DNA from: Arsenicicoccus cauae
Lineage (GTDB): Bacteria; Actinomycetota; Actinomycetes; Actinomycetales; Dermatophilaceae
Assembly (NCBI RefSeq): GCF_009707125.1
Contig: NZ_WLVL01000021.1
Coordinates: 62,001 to 126,000, forward strand
DNA: 64,000 nucleotides
Direction: 5' to 3'
Positions 35,014 to 46,334 of the stretch are shown here, piece after piece. The notes beneath the pieces are model-generated. The model ran no database searches. It worked only from the letters and a program-made list of their open reading frames with translations, and was not told where the DNA came from. Position 1 is the stretch's first letter, and each line of letters starts with the position of its first letter. Position numbers and translations under genes: made by a program.

Positions 35014-35208
35014 GACTTCCACGATAGCCGGGAGCCTACGTCGAGACGCGTCTGCAGCGGCCCCGACGCCCCTGACCAAGGGCTCGTCACCCCGACCGTG
35101 TCCCCGGTCGTAGCGGGGCGGGGAATCGCAGGTCCATCGGTCTCCTCGGCCACGGGGCAGGGGGCCAGGCGGGCCGCGTGGTCACTTGGCTGGCGCTGCT
35201 GGTCGAGG

Positions 35209-36381
35209 TCAGGCCCGCCACTCGCGGGCGAGCAGGCCGTATGCCGCACCGTCCACCCAGCCGTGGTCGGGGAGCCACGAGTCGCGGACACCGTACTGCT
35301 CCAGGCGCATCCCGAGCCCGGACAGCAACCGGGCCGACGCCACGTTGTCGGCATACAGGCCGGCGGTCACCCGACGCACCCGGAGCTCGCGGAAGCAGCG
35401 GTCCAGGCCGGCAGCGGCGATCTCTCTCCCGTAGCCCTGCCCGTGGAACGCCGGGTCGAGCACATAGCCGATCTCCGCCTCGCAGCCCTGCACGGGTCCG
35501 CCGGGCTGACCGCTGCCGTCGCGCACCTGGATCGAGCAGCTCCCCACCACGCGGTCCCCGAGCCGGGCCACGAACGACCGGTCGCGCTCCCCCGGCTCGA
35601 GCCACGCCCGTCGAAAAGCCTCCGGCTCCACCCGTGCTCGCAGCATCCAGCGCCCCACCTCGGGACGGTTCCGGTAGCGCAGGATCTGATCCACGTCGTC
35701 CGGTGCGGCGTCGCCCAGGGACAACCTGGCCGTATGCCGCTCGCCGGTCTCCCACGCGACGGCCGGTGGCAGGGCTCGCCGGGGCTGCACGGCCGCCGAC
35801 GCGTCGCGGATCTCACGAAGGCCACCCACCTCACCCCGCCACTCCTCCGCGAGGATCGCGTAGCCGTAGCCGTCGACCCACCCGTGCTCGGCGTGCCAGG
35901 AGTCCTCGACGCCATGCTCCTCACGCCGCATCCCGGCCTTCTCCAGGACGCGGGAGGAGGCGGGGTTGTCGCGGTTGCAGCAGGCCTTGACGCGCCGCAG
36001 CCCCAGGTCGTCGATGGCCGCCGCCACCAAGCCGCGGGCGAGGTCGGTCGCCACCCCCTGACCGGCCCGGCGCGGGTCGACGATGTAGCCGATGAGCGCC
36101 TCGACGCCGCGCGGTGTCTCCACGTGCAGGCCGTCGTCCACGATCTCCAGGAAGCCCATGGCCACCACGACACCGTCGCACTCGGCCACGCACGAGTGGT
36201 CGGTGTCGCTACCGGGCGCCGCGGCCCACGAGCGCCGGAACTCCTCGGGATCCACGGAGGTCCGCATCATCCAGCGGTTGACCTCGGGGTCGTTGCGGTA
36301 GGTCAGCAGCTGCTCGACGTCACCGGGCGTCGCGTCCCGCAGGACGAGGGAGCCGCTGCGGCGCGGCCAGGGAGAGGGCAT
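35209..36381 (-). CDS. Tandem GNAT acetyltransferase (two fused domains)
   Basis: The 390 residues contain two RimJ-like GNAT domains. The first has GYIVDPRRAGQGVATDLARG and DNPASSRVLEKAGMRREEHG; the second repeats the pattern with GYVLDPAFHGQGYGREIAAA and DNVASARLLSGLGMRLEQYG. Both halves share the closing motif VEDSWHAEHGWVDGYGYAIL / VRDSWLPDHGWVDGAAYGLL, so the protein arose by internal duplication. Substrate unknown. TAGCGT 7 nt before ATG 36381 indicates a leaderless start. Confidence 0.87.
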   Translation of the reverse strand: MPSPWPRRSGSLVLRDATPGDVEQLLTYRNDPEVNRWMMRTSVDPEEFRRSWAAAPGSDTDHSCVAECDGVVVAMGFLEIVDDGLHVETPRGVEALIGYIVDPRRAGQGVATDLARGLVAAAIDDLGLRRVKACCNRDNPASSRVLEKAGMRREEHGVEDSWHAEHGWVDGYGYAILAEEWRGEVGGLREIRDASAAVQPRRALPPAVAWETGERHTARLSLGDAAPDDVDQILRYRNRPEVGRWMLRARVEPEAFRRAWLEPGERDRSFVARLGDRVVGSCSIQVRDGSGQPGGPVQGCEAEIGYVLDPAFHGQGYGREIAAAGLDRCFRELRVRRVTAGLYADNVASARLLSGLGMRLEQYGVRDSWLPDHGWVDGAAYGLLAREWRA

Positions 36382-36453
36382 GCGACCCACGCTAACGAGC
36401 GAGGATCCGCCCGTCGTCCAGGTTTCGCGAGCAGGGGCTTCGCGGGCAGCGAC

Positions 36454-36870
36454 TCAGCCCCAGCTCTTGGCCTCGGTCAGGCAGAACAGGTGCCCGGCCG
36501 GGTCGCGCAGCACCCGCCAGGTCCCCTCCTCGTGATCGGCCGGCTGCTCGTCCGGCACGGTCGCACCCAGCTCGACGCAGCGCCGTTCGGCGGCCGCGAT
36601 GTCCTCCACCGCCAGGTCGAGGTGGAACTGCTTGGCTCCTGCGGTGTCCGGCCAGGCGGGAGGCTGCCACCCCTCGACCTTCCCGAAGCCCAGCGCGTGC
36701 GACGGACCCGTCAGCATGGCATAGCTTTCGTCGCCGTAGGCCTTGTCCCACCCGAGCACCTCGGCCCAGAAGTCCGCGACCGGACCGGGGTCGGCGCAGT
36801 CGAGGGTCACCATCGCGAGGCGCGCCACGGGTGTCGTCGGGGAAGGGTCGGTCGAGTCACTGGTCGTCAT
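36454..36870 (-). CDS. VOC/glyoxalase-like protein
   Basis: The 138-residue protein has the glyoxalase-like domain common in Actinobacteria: MVTLDCADPGPVADFWAEVL, then GWDKAYGDESYAML, QFHLDLAVEDIAAAERRCVE and the end VLRDPAGHLFCLTEAKSW. The metal-binding H/E pattern is partial, so catalysis is uncertain. It diverges from the AraC-type gene with only 25 bp between starts, so the two share a promoter region and the regulator may control it. Confidence 0.8.
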   Translation of the reverse strand: MTTSDSTDPSPTTPVARLAMVTLDCADPGPVADFWAEVLGWDKAYGDESYAMLTGPSHALGFGKVEGWQPPAWPDTAGAKQFHLDLAVEDIAAAERRCVELGATVPDEQPADHEEGTWRVLRDPAGHLFCLTEAKSWG

Positions 36871-36895
36871 GCCCCCACGCTCCTACGATCGAGCG

Positions 36896-37750
36896 GTGCC
36901 GGCTTGGACGAACCCGTCAGCGCCCCCACCCCCGCCGGGCGTGGTGCTGCACCCCCGCGCCCAGGACCGGTTGGCTCCCCCGCGGAGCATCGCGCCCGGC
37001 CACGAGCTCGCGCCCCTCGTCGAGCGCCACTGGCTGCTCTCCTGGGACCTGCCTGCTCAGCAGCGCTTCCCCGGCTCGCTCGTCCCCCAGCTCTCGCACA
37101 ACCTCACCCACGAGGTGGGCTCGGGTCGTCCCGGGATCCCGTATGACGCCGTCGTGGTCACCGGCGTCCCGACGCGGCGGTTCGACGTCGACCTCGCCGG
37201 GCGCGGCTACGTGCTGGGCACGAAGTTCCGCCCCGGCGCCCTCGCCGCCGTCAGCGACGTCCCCGCGGGCGCCCTCACCGACCGCACCGTCCTCGCCGAC
37301 GAGGTGCTGCCGCGCGCGGTCATGGACGCGTATGCCGCCGCCGACGATCCGGGTGACCCCGAGGTTTTCCGGCATACGGTCGAGCAGGCCCTGGTGAGCC
37401 TCCTGGACCGCGTCGACCCGGCCTGGGTCGAGGTCCACGAGGCCGTCCTGAACATCGCGACGGACCCCTCCCTGACCACCGTCGCCCGGCTCGTCGTCGA
37501 GACGGGAAGCAGCGAACGCACCCTCCAGCGGCAGTTCACCCGCTTCGTCGGCGTCAGCCCCAAGCGCGTCATCAGCCGCTACCGCCTGCAGGACGCCGTC
37601 GCCGCCCTCGACGCGCGCACCGACGAGTCGCTCGCCGACCTGGCGGCCCGGCTCGGATTCTTCGACCAGGCCCACCTCGCGCGCGAGTTCACGCGCTTCG
37701 TCGGGATCGCGCCCAGCGCCTACCGCGCGGGTCGACCCGTCCGCGGCTGA
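36896..37750 (+). CDS. AraC-family transcriptional regulator
   Basis: The 284-residue protein has an N-terminal effector domain of the DUF6597 type (HWLLSWDLPAQQRFPGSLVP and TRRFDVDLAGRGYVLGTKFR) and a C-terminal two-HTH AraC domain (VARLVVETGSSERTLQRQFT, RFVGVSPKRVISRYRLQDAV, FFDQAHLAREFTRFVGIAPS). The GTG at 36896 was chosen because TACGAT (36884-36889) is 6 nt before it. Longer in-frame starts would overlap the divergent VOC gene. Confidence 0.87.
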   Translation: MPAWTNPSAPPPPPGVVLHPRAQDRLAPPRSIAPGHELAPLVERHWLLSWDLPAQQRFPGSLVPQLSHNLTHEVGSGRPGIPYDAVVVTGVPTRRFDVDLAGRGYVLGTKFRPGALAAVSDVPAGALTDRTVLADEVLPRAVMDAYAAADDPGDPEVFRHTVEQALVSLLDRVDPAWVEVHEAVLNIATDPSLTTVARLVVETGSSERTLQRQFTRFVGVSPKRVISRYRLQDAVAALDARTDESLADLAARLGFFDQAHLAREFTRFVGIAPSAYRAGRPVRG

Positions 37751-37777
37751 GCGAGGCCGGGCACCACCGGTGCCCGT

Positions 37778-37970
37778 CCTCGCTCCTACGTCGCTCGTGT
37801 CCTCGCGCGGTCGTCAGTCCTCGAACCCGCTGGTCGGACTCCTCCGCGCTCCGGGCCTCGCTCCTACGTCGCTCGTGTCCTCGCGCGGTCGTCAGTCCTC
37901 GAACCCTCTGGTCGGACCTCCTCCGCGCTGCGGGCCTCGCTCCTACGTCGCTCGTGTCCTCGCGCGGTCG

Positions 37971-37981
<11 letters not shown>
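37778..37981. repeat. Tandem repeat derived from the gcvP 3' end
   Basis: Two and a half copies of a 78/79-bp unit start at 37778, 37856 and 37935. Each begins CCTCGCTCCTACGTCGCTCG and includes CGTCAGTCCTCGAA, which in the last copy is the gcvP stop and final codons (Phe-Glu-Asp-stop on the minus strand). The other copies are therefore duplicates of the gene's end plus downstream DNA. They fill the 220 bp between araC and gcvP. Confidence 0.9.
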
Positions 37982-40853
<2,872 letters not shown>

Positions 40854-40949
40854 GGCAGGCTCCTCGTGGCAGGCGGGCGTAGGTCGGGCTCGCCGTGGCG
40901 GCGGGTCCGTCCCCTCCAGTCTGCGACGGGCGACGCATCCAGGGTGCCT

Positions 40950-41085
40950 GCCCACGTGGTCCGGGTGCCTGAGAGGTTCCGGGGTAGTTGCCCCTTCGGC
41001 GCCCCGCGGACGGGCGGCCCGGCGCGACGCCGGATGATCGCGTCGTCGCGTGGCCCTCGCCGCGCGGGATCTCTCCCACGTGAGG
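40950..41085 (-). ncRNA. Glycine riboswitch (single aptamer visible)
   Basis: Read on the minus strand, the hallmarks occur in order: GGGAGAGATCCC, then GCGCCGAAGGGGCAA, then ACCTCTCAGGCACCCGGAC. The closing helix is formed by palindromic CACGTG at both ends (41077-41082 and 40953-40958). It lies about 100 nt before the gcvP GTG. Only one aptamer is apparent, whereas many glycine riboswitches are tandem. Expected action is ON with glycine, raising gcvP expression. Confidence 0.9.
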
Positions 41086-41100
41086 TGATCAGCGCTGCAA

Positions 41101-41106
41101 ACCCTA
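41101..41106 (-). promoter_or_regulatory. -10 box for the riboswitch-gcvP transcript
   Basis: TAGGGT on the minus strand would place the start at about 41094, just ahead of the aptamer. The -35 region is not obvious. Confidence 0.55.
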
Positions 41107-41158
41107 GCAGCAGGGTGAGGTCGGGCCTGCGCGCCCTGGCGCGCGCCGATCAGGTGGG

Positions 41159-41734
41159 TCAGCCGGCGGAGCGGGTGCGTCGTCGGGCGGTGAGCTCGTC
41201 GCCGGGGAAGTCCGGCTGGACCTCGTCCTCGAAGCGCTCGCTCGGCAGCGAGGACAGCTCACCCTCGATCTCGCGCCAGACGCGGCCCACAGCGATGCCG
41301 AAGACACCCTGCCCGCCCTGCACGAGGTCGATGACCTCGTCGGCGGAGGTGCACTCGTAGACCGACGCGCCGTCGCTCATCAGCGTGATCTGGGCGAGGT
41401 CCTCGACCCCGCGCTCGCGCAGGGTGGAGATCGCCACGCGGATCTGCTGGAGGGAGACACCGGTGTCGAGCAGCCGCTTGACGACCTTGAGGACCAGGAT
41501 GTCCCGGAAGCCGTAGAGCCGTTGCGTGCCCGAGCCGGTGGCGCCGCGCACGGACGGCTCGACGAGCCCCGTGCGGGCCCAGTAGTCGAGCTGGCGGTAG
41601 GTGATGCCCGCGGCCCTGCAGGCGGTGGGTCCGCGGTAGCCGATGTCCTCGGACAGGTCGGGCAGGTCGTCGGTGAACAGCAGCCCCTGCGAGGCGGTCG
41701 GCACGACCGGGCGGTCGGTGTGCTCCGGAACCAC
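41159..41734 (-). CDS. MerR-family regulator (Rv1830-like)
   Basis: The 191-residue protein has the Mer[24 protein letters not shown] followed by [12 protein letters not shown] and [20 protein letters not shown], then a dimer helix and a variable C-terminus. Position and orientation match M. tuberculosis Rv1830, a MerR-type regulator next to the DUF151 gene, implicated in cell-division control in mycobacteria. No metal-binding cysteines of classic MerR are present (only two Cys outside the HTH). It precedes the riboswitch by 53 bp. Confidence 0.85.
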   Translation of the reverse strand: MVPEHTDRPVVPTASQGLLFTDDLPDLSEDIGYRGPTACRAAGITYRQLDYWARTGLVEPSVRGATGSGTQRLYGFRDILVLKVVKRLLDTGVSLQQIRVAISTLRERGVEDLAQITLMSDGASVYECTSADEVIDLVQGGQGVFGIAVGRVWREIEGELSSLPSERFEDEVQPDFPGDELTARRRTRSAG

Positions 41735-41935
41735 GGCCCCTCCCCTTCGCGCTGCTCGACTCGGCTGTAGGGCGCCCCGCGCGATCGCGGGACGTGGTGC
41801 CGGGCTCGTGATCGACGGTACGTCCCGGCCCAGGGGTCGTCAATCACATCAGCCCGCAGCCGGGGCGTGTGTCGGGCGGCGCCACCGGGGCGTGCGGGAC
41901 CCCCCACCCGAACGGCCTAGGACGGCGACGCGCCC

Positions 41936-42466
41936 TCAGGCCTCGTGGGGGCCCTCGCCCGGGCCGCCCTCGAAGTCCTCGGGGGTGACGTGGTCGAGGA
42001 ACTCGCGGAAGCGCTCGACCTCGTCCTCGGCCGTCACCTCCCCGCCCTCGCCGCCCTCCCCCTGGGTGCCCTCCCCGGAGATGGTCACGCCGGCCTCGTC
42101 GAGGATGGCCTCGGTGGTCACGATGCCCGTGCCCGTGCGCAGCGCGATGGCGATGGCGTCGGAGGCGCGGGAGTCCACCTCGACGGTCCCATCGAAGACG
42201 AGCGTCGCCCGGAAGTAGCTGTCCTGCAGCGAGCTGATCCGGATCTCGGTCAGCCGGTGGCCGAGCGCGGGGATGAGGGTGGCGATCAGGTCGTGGGTCA
42301 GCGGCCTCGGCGGCTCGACCCCCTGCTGCGCGTAGGCGATGGCGGTGGCCTCGGCCGCCCCCACCCAGATGGGCAGGAAGCGGGTGCCGTCCGTCTCCTT
42401 GAGCAGGACGATGGGCTTGTTGGTGGGCATCTCGACCCGGACCCCGAGCACCTCTAGTGACCTCAC
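41936..42466 (-). CDS. Bifunctional nuclease family (DUF151) protein
   Basis: The 176-residue protein has the DUF151 core: LEVLGVRVEMPTNKPIVLLK, LPIWVGAAEATAIAYAQQGV, PRPLTHDLIATLIPALGHRL and VDSRASDAIAIALRTGTGIV. It then carries an acidic, Gly-rich C-terminal tail. The plant founder shows DNase/RNase activity; the bacterial role is unsettled. The GTG at 42466 has TACCGT 6 nt upstream, so it is another leaderless start inside the gcv-garA cluster, as in Rv1829. Confidence 0.87.
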   Translation of the reverse strand: MRSLEVLGVRVEMPTNKPIVLLKETDGTRFLPIWVGAAEATAIAYAQQGVEPPRPLTHDLIATLIPALGHRLTEIRISSLQDSYFRATLVFDGTVEVDSRASDAIAIALRTGTGIVTTEAILDEAGVTISGEGTQGEGGEGGEVTAEDEVERFREFLDHVTPEDFEGGPGEGPHEA

Positions 42467-42515
42467 CCCGCCACGGTACCCCGACTGCGGCTCGTCGCGT
42501 GTCGCGAGGCCCTGA

Positions 42516-43220
42516 TCAGTCCCCGAGACCGCCTCGGACCAGGGCGGCGTGCAGGGACAGACAGGCCCGCAGTATGTCGACCGCGGGGTCGTCGTCACGC
42601 CGTCGCGCGGCAGGTCCGCGCACCTGCTCGACGAGCGCCAGCTCACGGTCGGCGGCCGTGCGGAACGGCCGCAGGTGCCGCGGCTCGATCCCGTGGGCGG
42701 CGAGCCGGCCCGCGGCACGGGCCACCGCCAGGTCGTCCTCGTCGAAGTGGCCCTGGCGGTCGGGGCGCAGGAGGCCGTAGGTCAGCAGACCGCTGAGCGT
42801 GGTCTCGTCGATCCCGGCGAGGCGGCGCAGCTCGCGCTCGGTGAGCAGCACCGAGGAGCGGGGGGCGGCGAGGAGCGGGTCGACCGCGTCCACGGCGACG
42901 GTCTCGGGCACGGTGGGGAGGCTGGACTCCCCCGCGCCGGAGGGGGTGAGGCCCCGGTCGATGGCGTCCAGCGCCTCGCGGATGACCTCGAGCGGCCAGA
43001 ACCGGTCGCGCTGCGCGGTGAGGATGTAGCGCAGCCGCTCGACGTCCGCCTCGGAGAACACGCGGTAGCCGGACGGGCGGCGCTCGGGAGTGAGCAGCCC
43101 CTTGGCCTCGAGGAACCGGACCTTGCTGATCGACAGGTCGGGGAAGTCGTCGACCAGCGCCGCGACGACGGCGCCGATCGTGTAGGTGCTGTGCGAGGAG
43201 GGGCCGTCACTCACCGGCAT
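42516..43220 (-). CDS. ftsR: MerR-like regulator FtsR (Rv1828-like)
   Basis: The 234-residue regulator starts TYTIGAVVAALVDDFPDLSI then SKVRFLEAKGLLTPERRPSG, YRVFSEADVERLRYILTAQR. It has the FtsR/Rv1828 architecture with a C-terminal ligand-type domain (LLTYGLLRPDRQGHFDEDDL). In Corynebacterium glutamicum FtsR, next to odhI, activates ftsZ. Identical neighbourhood (garA upstream, DUF151 downstream) supports the name. It overlaps garA at 43220. Confidence 0.83.
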   Translation of the reverse strand: MPVSDGPSSHSTYTIGAVVAALVDDFPDLSISKVRFLEAKGLLTPERRPSGYRVFSEADVERLRYILTAQRDRFWPLEVIREALDAIDRGLTPSGAGESSLPTVPETVAVDAVDPLLAAPRSSVLLTERELRRLAGIDETTLSGLLTYGLLRPDRQGHFDEDDLAVARAAGRLAAHGIEPRHLRPFRTAADRELALVEQVRGPAARRRDDDPAVDILRACLSLHAALVRGGLGD

Positions 43221-43672
43221 CAGCTGGACGACGGGGCGTAGAACACGAGGCGGAACTTGCCGATCTGCACCTCGTCACCGGCCTGCAGGCGACCGGCGTC
43301 GGTGCGCTCGCGGTTGACGTAGGTGCCGTTGAGCGAGCCCACGTCCCGCACCTCGAAGGTGTCCCCCATGCGCACGAAGACCGCGTGCCGACGGGAGACG
43401 GTCACGTCGTCGAGGAAGATGTCGCTGTCGGGATGACGGCCGGCGCTGACCTCCTCGGCGTCGAGGAGGAAGCGCGCGCCGGTGTTGGGGCCGCGCAGCA
43501 CGACCAGCAGGGCCGTGCCGGGCCGCAGGGCGTCGACGGTGGCCTGGTCGTGCCCACCCTGGGCGCCGCCGCCCTCGAGGGCGTGGTCCAGGTCGGGACC
43601 GACACCTTGGAACTGCTGCGTCGACGGACCCTCGGGGAGAGGGCGGCGGCCCTCCTGCTCGGGGTTGCTCAT
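43220..43672 (-). CDS. garA: FHA-domain regulator GarA/OdhI
   Basis: The 150-residue protein controls 2-oxoglutarate dehydrogenase and glutamate metabolism through phosphorylation by PknB/PknG in relatives. The FHA domain occupies the last 95 residues with GARFLLDAEEVSAGRHPDSD, IFLDDVTVSRRHAVF and LNGTYVNRERTDAG. The N-terminal phospho-acceptor region is altered: in place of the ETTSVF motif there is PSTQQFQG, so phosphorylation would need to use Ser17 or Thr18 (inference). It is coupled to ftsR by an overlapping stop/start. Confidence 0.9.
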   Translation of the reverse strand: MSNPEQEGRRPLPEGPSTQQFQGVGPDLDHALEGGGAQGGHDQATVDALRPGTALLVVLRGPNTGARFLLDAEEVSAGRHPDSDIFLDDVTVSRRHAVFVRMGDTFEVRDVGSLNGTYVNRERTDAGRLQAGDEVQIGKFRLVFYAPSSS

Positions 43673-43699
43673 GAGGCAGTCACTCCTTGGCGATCAATC

Positions 43700-43753
43700 G
43701 GTGTCACCCGCCGTGCCCGTCACGAGAACGTGCGGGTCACTGCGGGTGACACC
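43700..43753. promoter_or_regulatory. 12-bp perfect inverted repeat between gcvH and garA
   Basis: GGTGTCACCCGC (43700-43711) and GCGGGTGACACC (43742-43753) are perfect complements across 30 nt, with a second weaker dyad inside. The hairpin lies in the leader of garA on the minus strand and could be an operator, attenuator or intercistronic terminator. Confidence 0.55.
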
Positions 43754-43788
43754 GTATGAGAATTGTGGCCGAGGCACCAGCCTATCGG

Positions 43789-44175
43789 TCAGTCGAGCTG
43801 GGCCTTGTAGGCGCTCACGTCCAGGAGACCGTCGAGCTCGCCCGGGTCGCTGACCCTGACGGTGAACATCCAGCCGCTGCCGTAGGGGTCGGAGTTGACG
43901 GACTCGGGCGCGGAGTCGAGCTCTTCGTTGACCTCGACGACCTCGCCGGACACCGGGGAGAACAGGTCGGAGACGGACTTGGTCGACTCCACCTCGCCGC
44001 ACGAGTCACCCGCCGCCACCTCGTCCCCCACGGCGGGGAGGCTGACGAACACGACGTCGCCGAGGGCGTCCTGGGCGAACGCGGTGACGCCGACCTTGGC
44101 AAGGTCGCCCTCGACGGCGACCCACTCGTGCTCGGCGGTGTAGCGAAGGTTCTCGGGGTAGGACAGCTCCGACAT
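43789..44175 (-). CDS. gcvH: Glycine cleavage system H protein
   Basis: The 128-residue lipoyl-carrier protein begins [19 protein letters not shown]. The lipoyl-lysine is in [18 protein letters not shown], and the family ending [20 protein letters not shown] is complete. It shuttles the aminomethyl group between GcvP and GcvT. Located after DUF881 and before garA as in Rv1826, separated from gcvP by four regulatory genes. Confidence 0.95.
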   Translation of the reverse strand: MSELSYPENLRYTAEHEWVAVEGDLAKVGVTAFAQDALGDVVFVSLPAVGDEVAAGDSCGEVESTKSVSDLFSPVSGEVVEVNEELDSAPESVNSDPYGSGWMFTVRVSDPGELDGLLDVSAYKAQLD

Positions 44176-44233
44176 GGCGCTCCTTTGTAGGTCGCGGATG
44201 ACTCCGGCTCCGACAGGCCTCCGTGGGCGTGTG

Positions 44234-45043
44234 CTACGGAGCGGGTCCCGTCGTCGGGGCCGGCACGGGTTGAGCGTGACGTGGCTGCGCCGGCGTCGCC
44301 TGCGCGTCCACCGTGATGCTATCGGTCCGCGCCACGGCCGCGTCAGCACCCTCCTGCCTCATGCTCTCCACGACGCCACCGGGGATCCGCATGGCGGCGT
44401 CCATGGTGGCCGGGTCACCGATCGCCCTGACCACGTAGGGGGCGCGGAGCGGCTTGCCGTCGGCCCGCAGGGAGCCGTCCTGGGAGCCGAACCACGTGGA
44501 GGCCACCACCCGCACGTCCCCGACCTGGATCGCCTCGGCACCCGCGTCCCGCAGCTCCTGCACCACGTCCAGCAGCATGGGCGCCGTGACCTTGCCCTGG
44601 GGGTCGGTGATGCGGATCGTGACGCCAGGACCCTTGGCCTTGGCGGTGCCGGCCAGGATGCCCAGCGTGTCGAGGCGCTCGCGGGCCGCGGCGACGGCCG
44701 CCTGGCCCTGCTGGGAGCCGTTCACGAGCTCGTCGCGCTGCGCCTGGAGCTGGCGGGCCTCGGCGTCGAGGCGGTCGGAGCGGGCGTTCTGGTCGTCGAG
44801 GATCCGGACGAGGTCGGTGGTCCGCAGGGACTCCAGGCCGCGGCGGGACTGCGACTGCAGCTGCGTGGCGAGGGCGAAGCCCAGCAGCACCGCGAGGGCG
44901 GTCGCGACGGCGTTGGCCTTGGTGAGGCGGGGGCGCCCCACGCGGGCGAGCCGCCGCCACGCAGAGGGGCGAACGGGCTGGGGCTCGGGATCGGGCTGGC
45001 GCTCGGGATCGGGCTGGGGCGGGTCCGGGACGCGGGTGCTCAT
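44234..45043 (-). CDS. DUF881 membrane-anchored protein (second copy)
   Basis: The 269-residue protein has one N-terminal membrane helix (about 43-60), a coiled-coil stretch ([20 protein letters not shown]) and the DUF881 globular domain ([32 protein letters not shown]). Arrangement resembles the Rv1825-type protein. DUF881 proteins are thought to sit in the divisome or sporulation complex. Its start overlaps the sbp stop (ATGA). Confidence 0.85.
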   Translation of the reverse strand: MSTRVPDPPQPDPERQPDPEPQPVRPSAWRRLARVGRPRLTKANAVATALAVLLGFALATQLQSQSRRGLESLRTTDLVRILDDQNARSDRLDAEARQLQAQRDELVNGSQQGQAAVAAARERLDTLGILAGTAKAKGPGVTIRITDPQGKVTAPMLLDVVQELRDAGAEAIQVGDVRVVASTWFGSQDGSLRADGKPLRAPYVVRAIGDPATMDAAMRIPGGVVESMRQEGADAAVARTDSITVDAQATPAQPRHAQPVPAPTTGPAP

Positions 45044-45372
45044 GCGTGGAAGAGGTGCCGGCGGATCGAGGCGACGTTGGAGAAGATGCGGACGCCGAGG
45101 ACCACGACGACCCCGGTGGACAGCTGTGCGCCGACGCCCAGCTGGTCACCGAGGAAGACGATGAGCGCCGCCACCACCACGTTGGACAGGAACGAGATGA
45201 CGAACACCTTGTCGTTGAAGATGCCGTCGAGGACGGCCCGCAGGCCGCCGAAGACGGCGTCGAGCGCCGCGATGATCGCGATGGGGAGATAGGGCTGCAG
45301 CCACACCGGCACCGACGGGTCGAGAAAGACCCCGATCGCGATGCCGATGAGCAGTCCGAGGGCGGGGATCAC
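45040..45372 (-). CDS. sbp: Small basic protein (DUF1290)
   Basis: The 110-residue protein has three to four membrane helices: PALGLLIGIAIGVFLD, YLPIAIIAALDAVFGGLRAV and VFVISFLSNVVVAALIVFLG, with the conserved closing [16 protein letters not shown]. It is widespread in Gram-positives next to DUF881 genes; function is unknown. The GTG at 45372 overlaps the upstream DUF881 stop (GTGA), and its own stop overlaps the next DUF881 start. Confidence 0.9.
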   Translation of the reverse strand: MIPALGLLIGIAIGVFLDPSVPVWLQPYLPIAIIAALDAVFGGLRAVLDGIFNDKVFVISFLSNVVVAALIVFLGDQLGVGAQLSTGVVVVLGVRIFSNVASIRRHLFHA

Positions 45373-46334
45373 GGGTTGGCCTCCGTCGTGCTGGTCGTCG
45401 TGCTGGGGACGGGCATCTGGGCTGTGCTGGGGGTCGTGGGAGCGGTGGTGGCGGCGCGGGTGGTCGGTATGCCGGCCGCGGGCGGCACCGATGTCGCGTG
45501 GCGCAGGCGGACGCCGCTGTCGCCCTCCAGCACCAGTCGGTCCTGCGCCACGACGTCGTGGCGGATCCCGACCTCGCGCCCGAGGGCATCCAGCCACCGG
45601 CCGCCCTCGGTGGCCAGGAACCGCGTGCGCAGCTGCTGCGGGTCCCCGATGGCGTGGATGACGTAGGGGCGGGTCAGGGGGCGGTAGTCCACGAGGATCG
45701 CCTCCCCGGCGAAGCGCACCGCCGACGTCGCCGTGAGCCGGTGCCCGTTGACGTCGATCGCCTCGGCGCCCGCCTCCCACAGCCCGTTGACGACGAGCTG
45801 CAGGTCGCTGGACTGCACGCGCCCCGGGTCCTGCCCGGACGTGCGGGGGTTGCCGTCGGCGGAGGTCCCGGTGCTCGTGCGCGCGTCGTCGACGGTGACC
45901 GCCAGCCCCGGCCCCTGGACCGGGGCGGCCGCCGCCCCGAGCTCGGCCTGCCTCAGCTGCTCCGTCAGGCCCTGCTCGGCCTGGCCGGCCAGGACCTGGA
46001 CGCGCGCCATCTCGGCCTCCCACGTGGCCATCTGCGCCTGGGTCCGGTCCGCCTCGGCCTGACGGCGCTCGATCTGGGCGACGAGCGCGGACTTCTCCGC
46101 GGTGACGGCGGCCTTGGGCTGCCGCAGGGCCATGCCGGCGCTCGCCACGAGCACCCCGATCAGCAGGAGGTAGACGGTGGTGCGCCACGTGCGCCCTGAA
46201 GGCGTCGGCGTCAGGCCCGCCGCGACCCGGCGGTCGGCCTCGGCGGCATACCCGGGGTCCAGCGGACGATCCATCATCTCCGTCAGCAGGGTCATGCTCT
46301 CGTCCGGACGGCGCGGGCGAGGCGACGTGCTCAT
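45369..46334 (-). CDS. DUF881 membrane-anchored protein (first copy)
   Basis: The 321-residue protein carries a proline/arginine-rich cytoplasmic N-terminus, a membrane helix (TTVYLLLIGVLVASAGMAL), a coiled coil (EKSALVAQIERRQAEADRTQ) and the DUF881 domain (GLAVTVDDAR, LWEAGAEAIDVNGHRLTATS). A Thr/Pro-rich tail ends it. It pairs with the second DUF881 copy around sbp. Likely divisome-associated scaffold (inference). Confidence 0.87.
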   Translation of the reverse strand: MSTSPRPRRPDESMTLLTEMMDRPLDPGYAAEADRRVAAGLTPTPSGRTWRTTVYLLLIGVLVASAGMALRQPKAAVTAEKSALVAQIERRQAEADRTQAQMATWEAEMARVQVLAGQAEQGLTEQLRQAELGAAAAPVQGPGLAVTVDDARTSTGTSADGNPRTSGQDPGRVQSSDLQLVVNGLWEAGAEAIDVNGHRLTATSAVRFAGEAILVDYRPLTRPYVIHAIGDPQQLRTRFLATEGGRWLDALGREVGIRHDVVAQDRLVLEGDSGVRLRHATSVPPAAGIPTTRAATTAPTTPSTAQMPVPSTTTSTTEANP

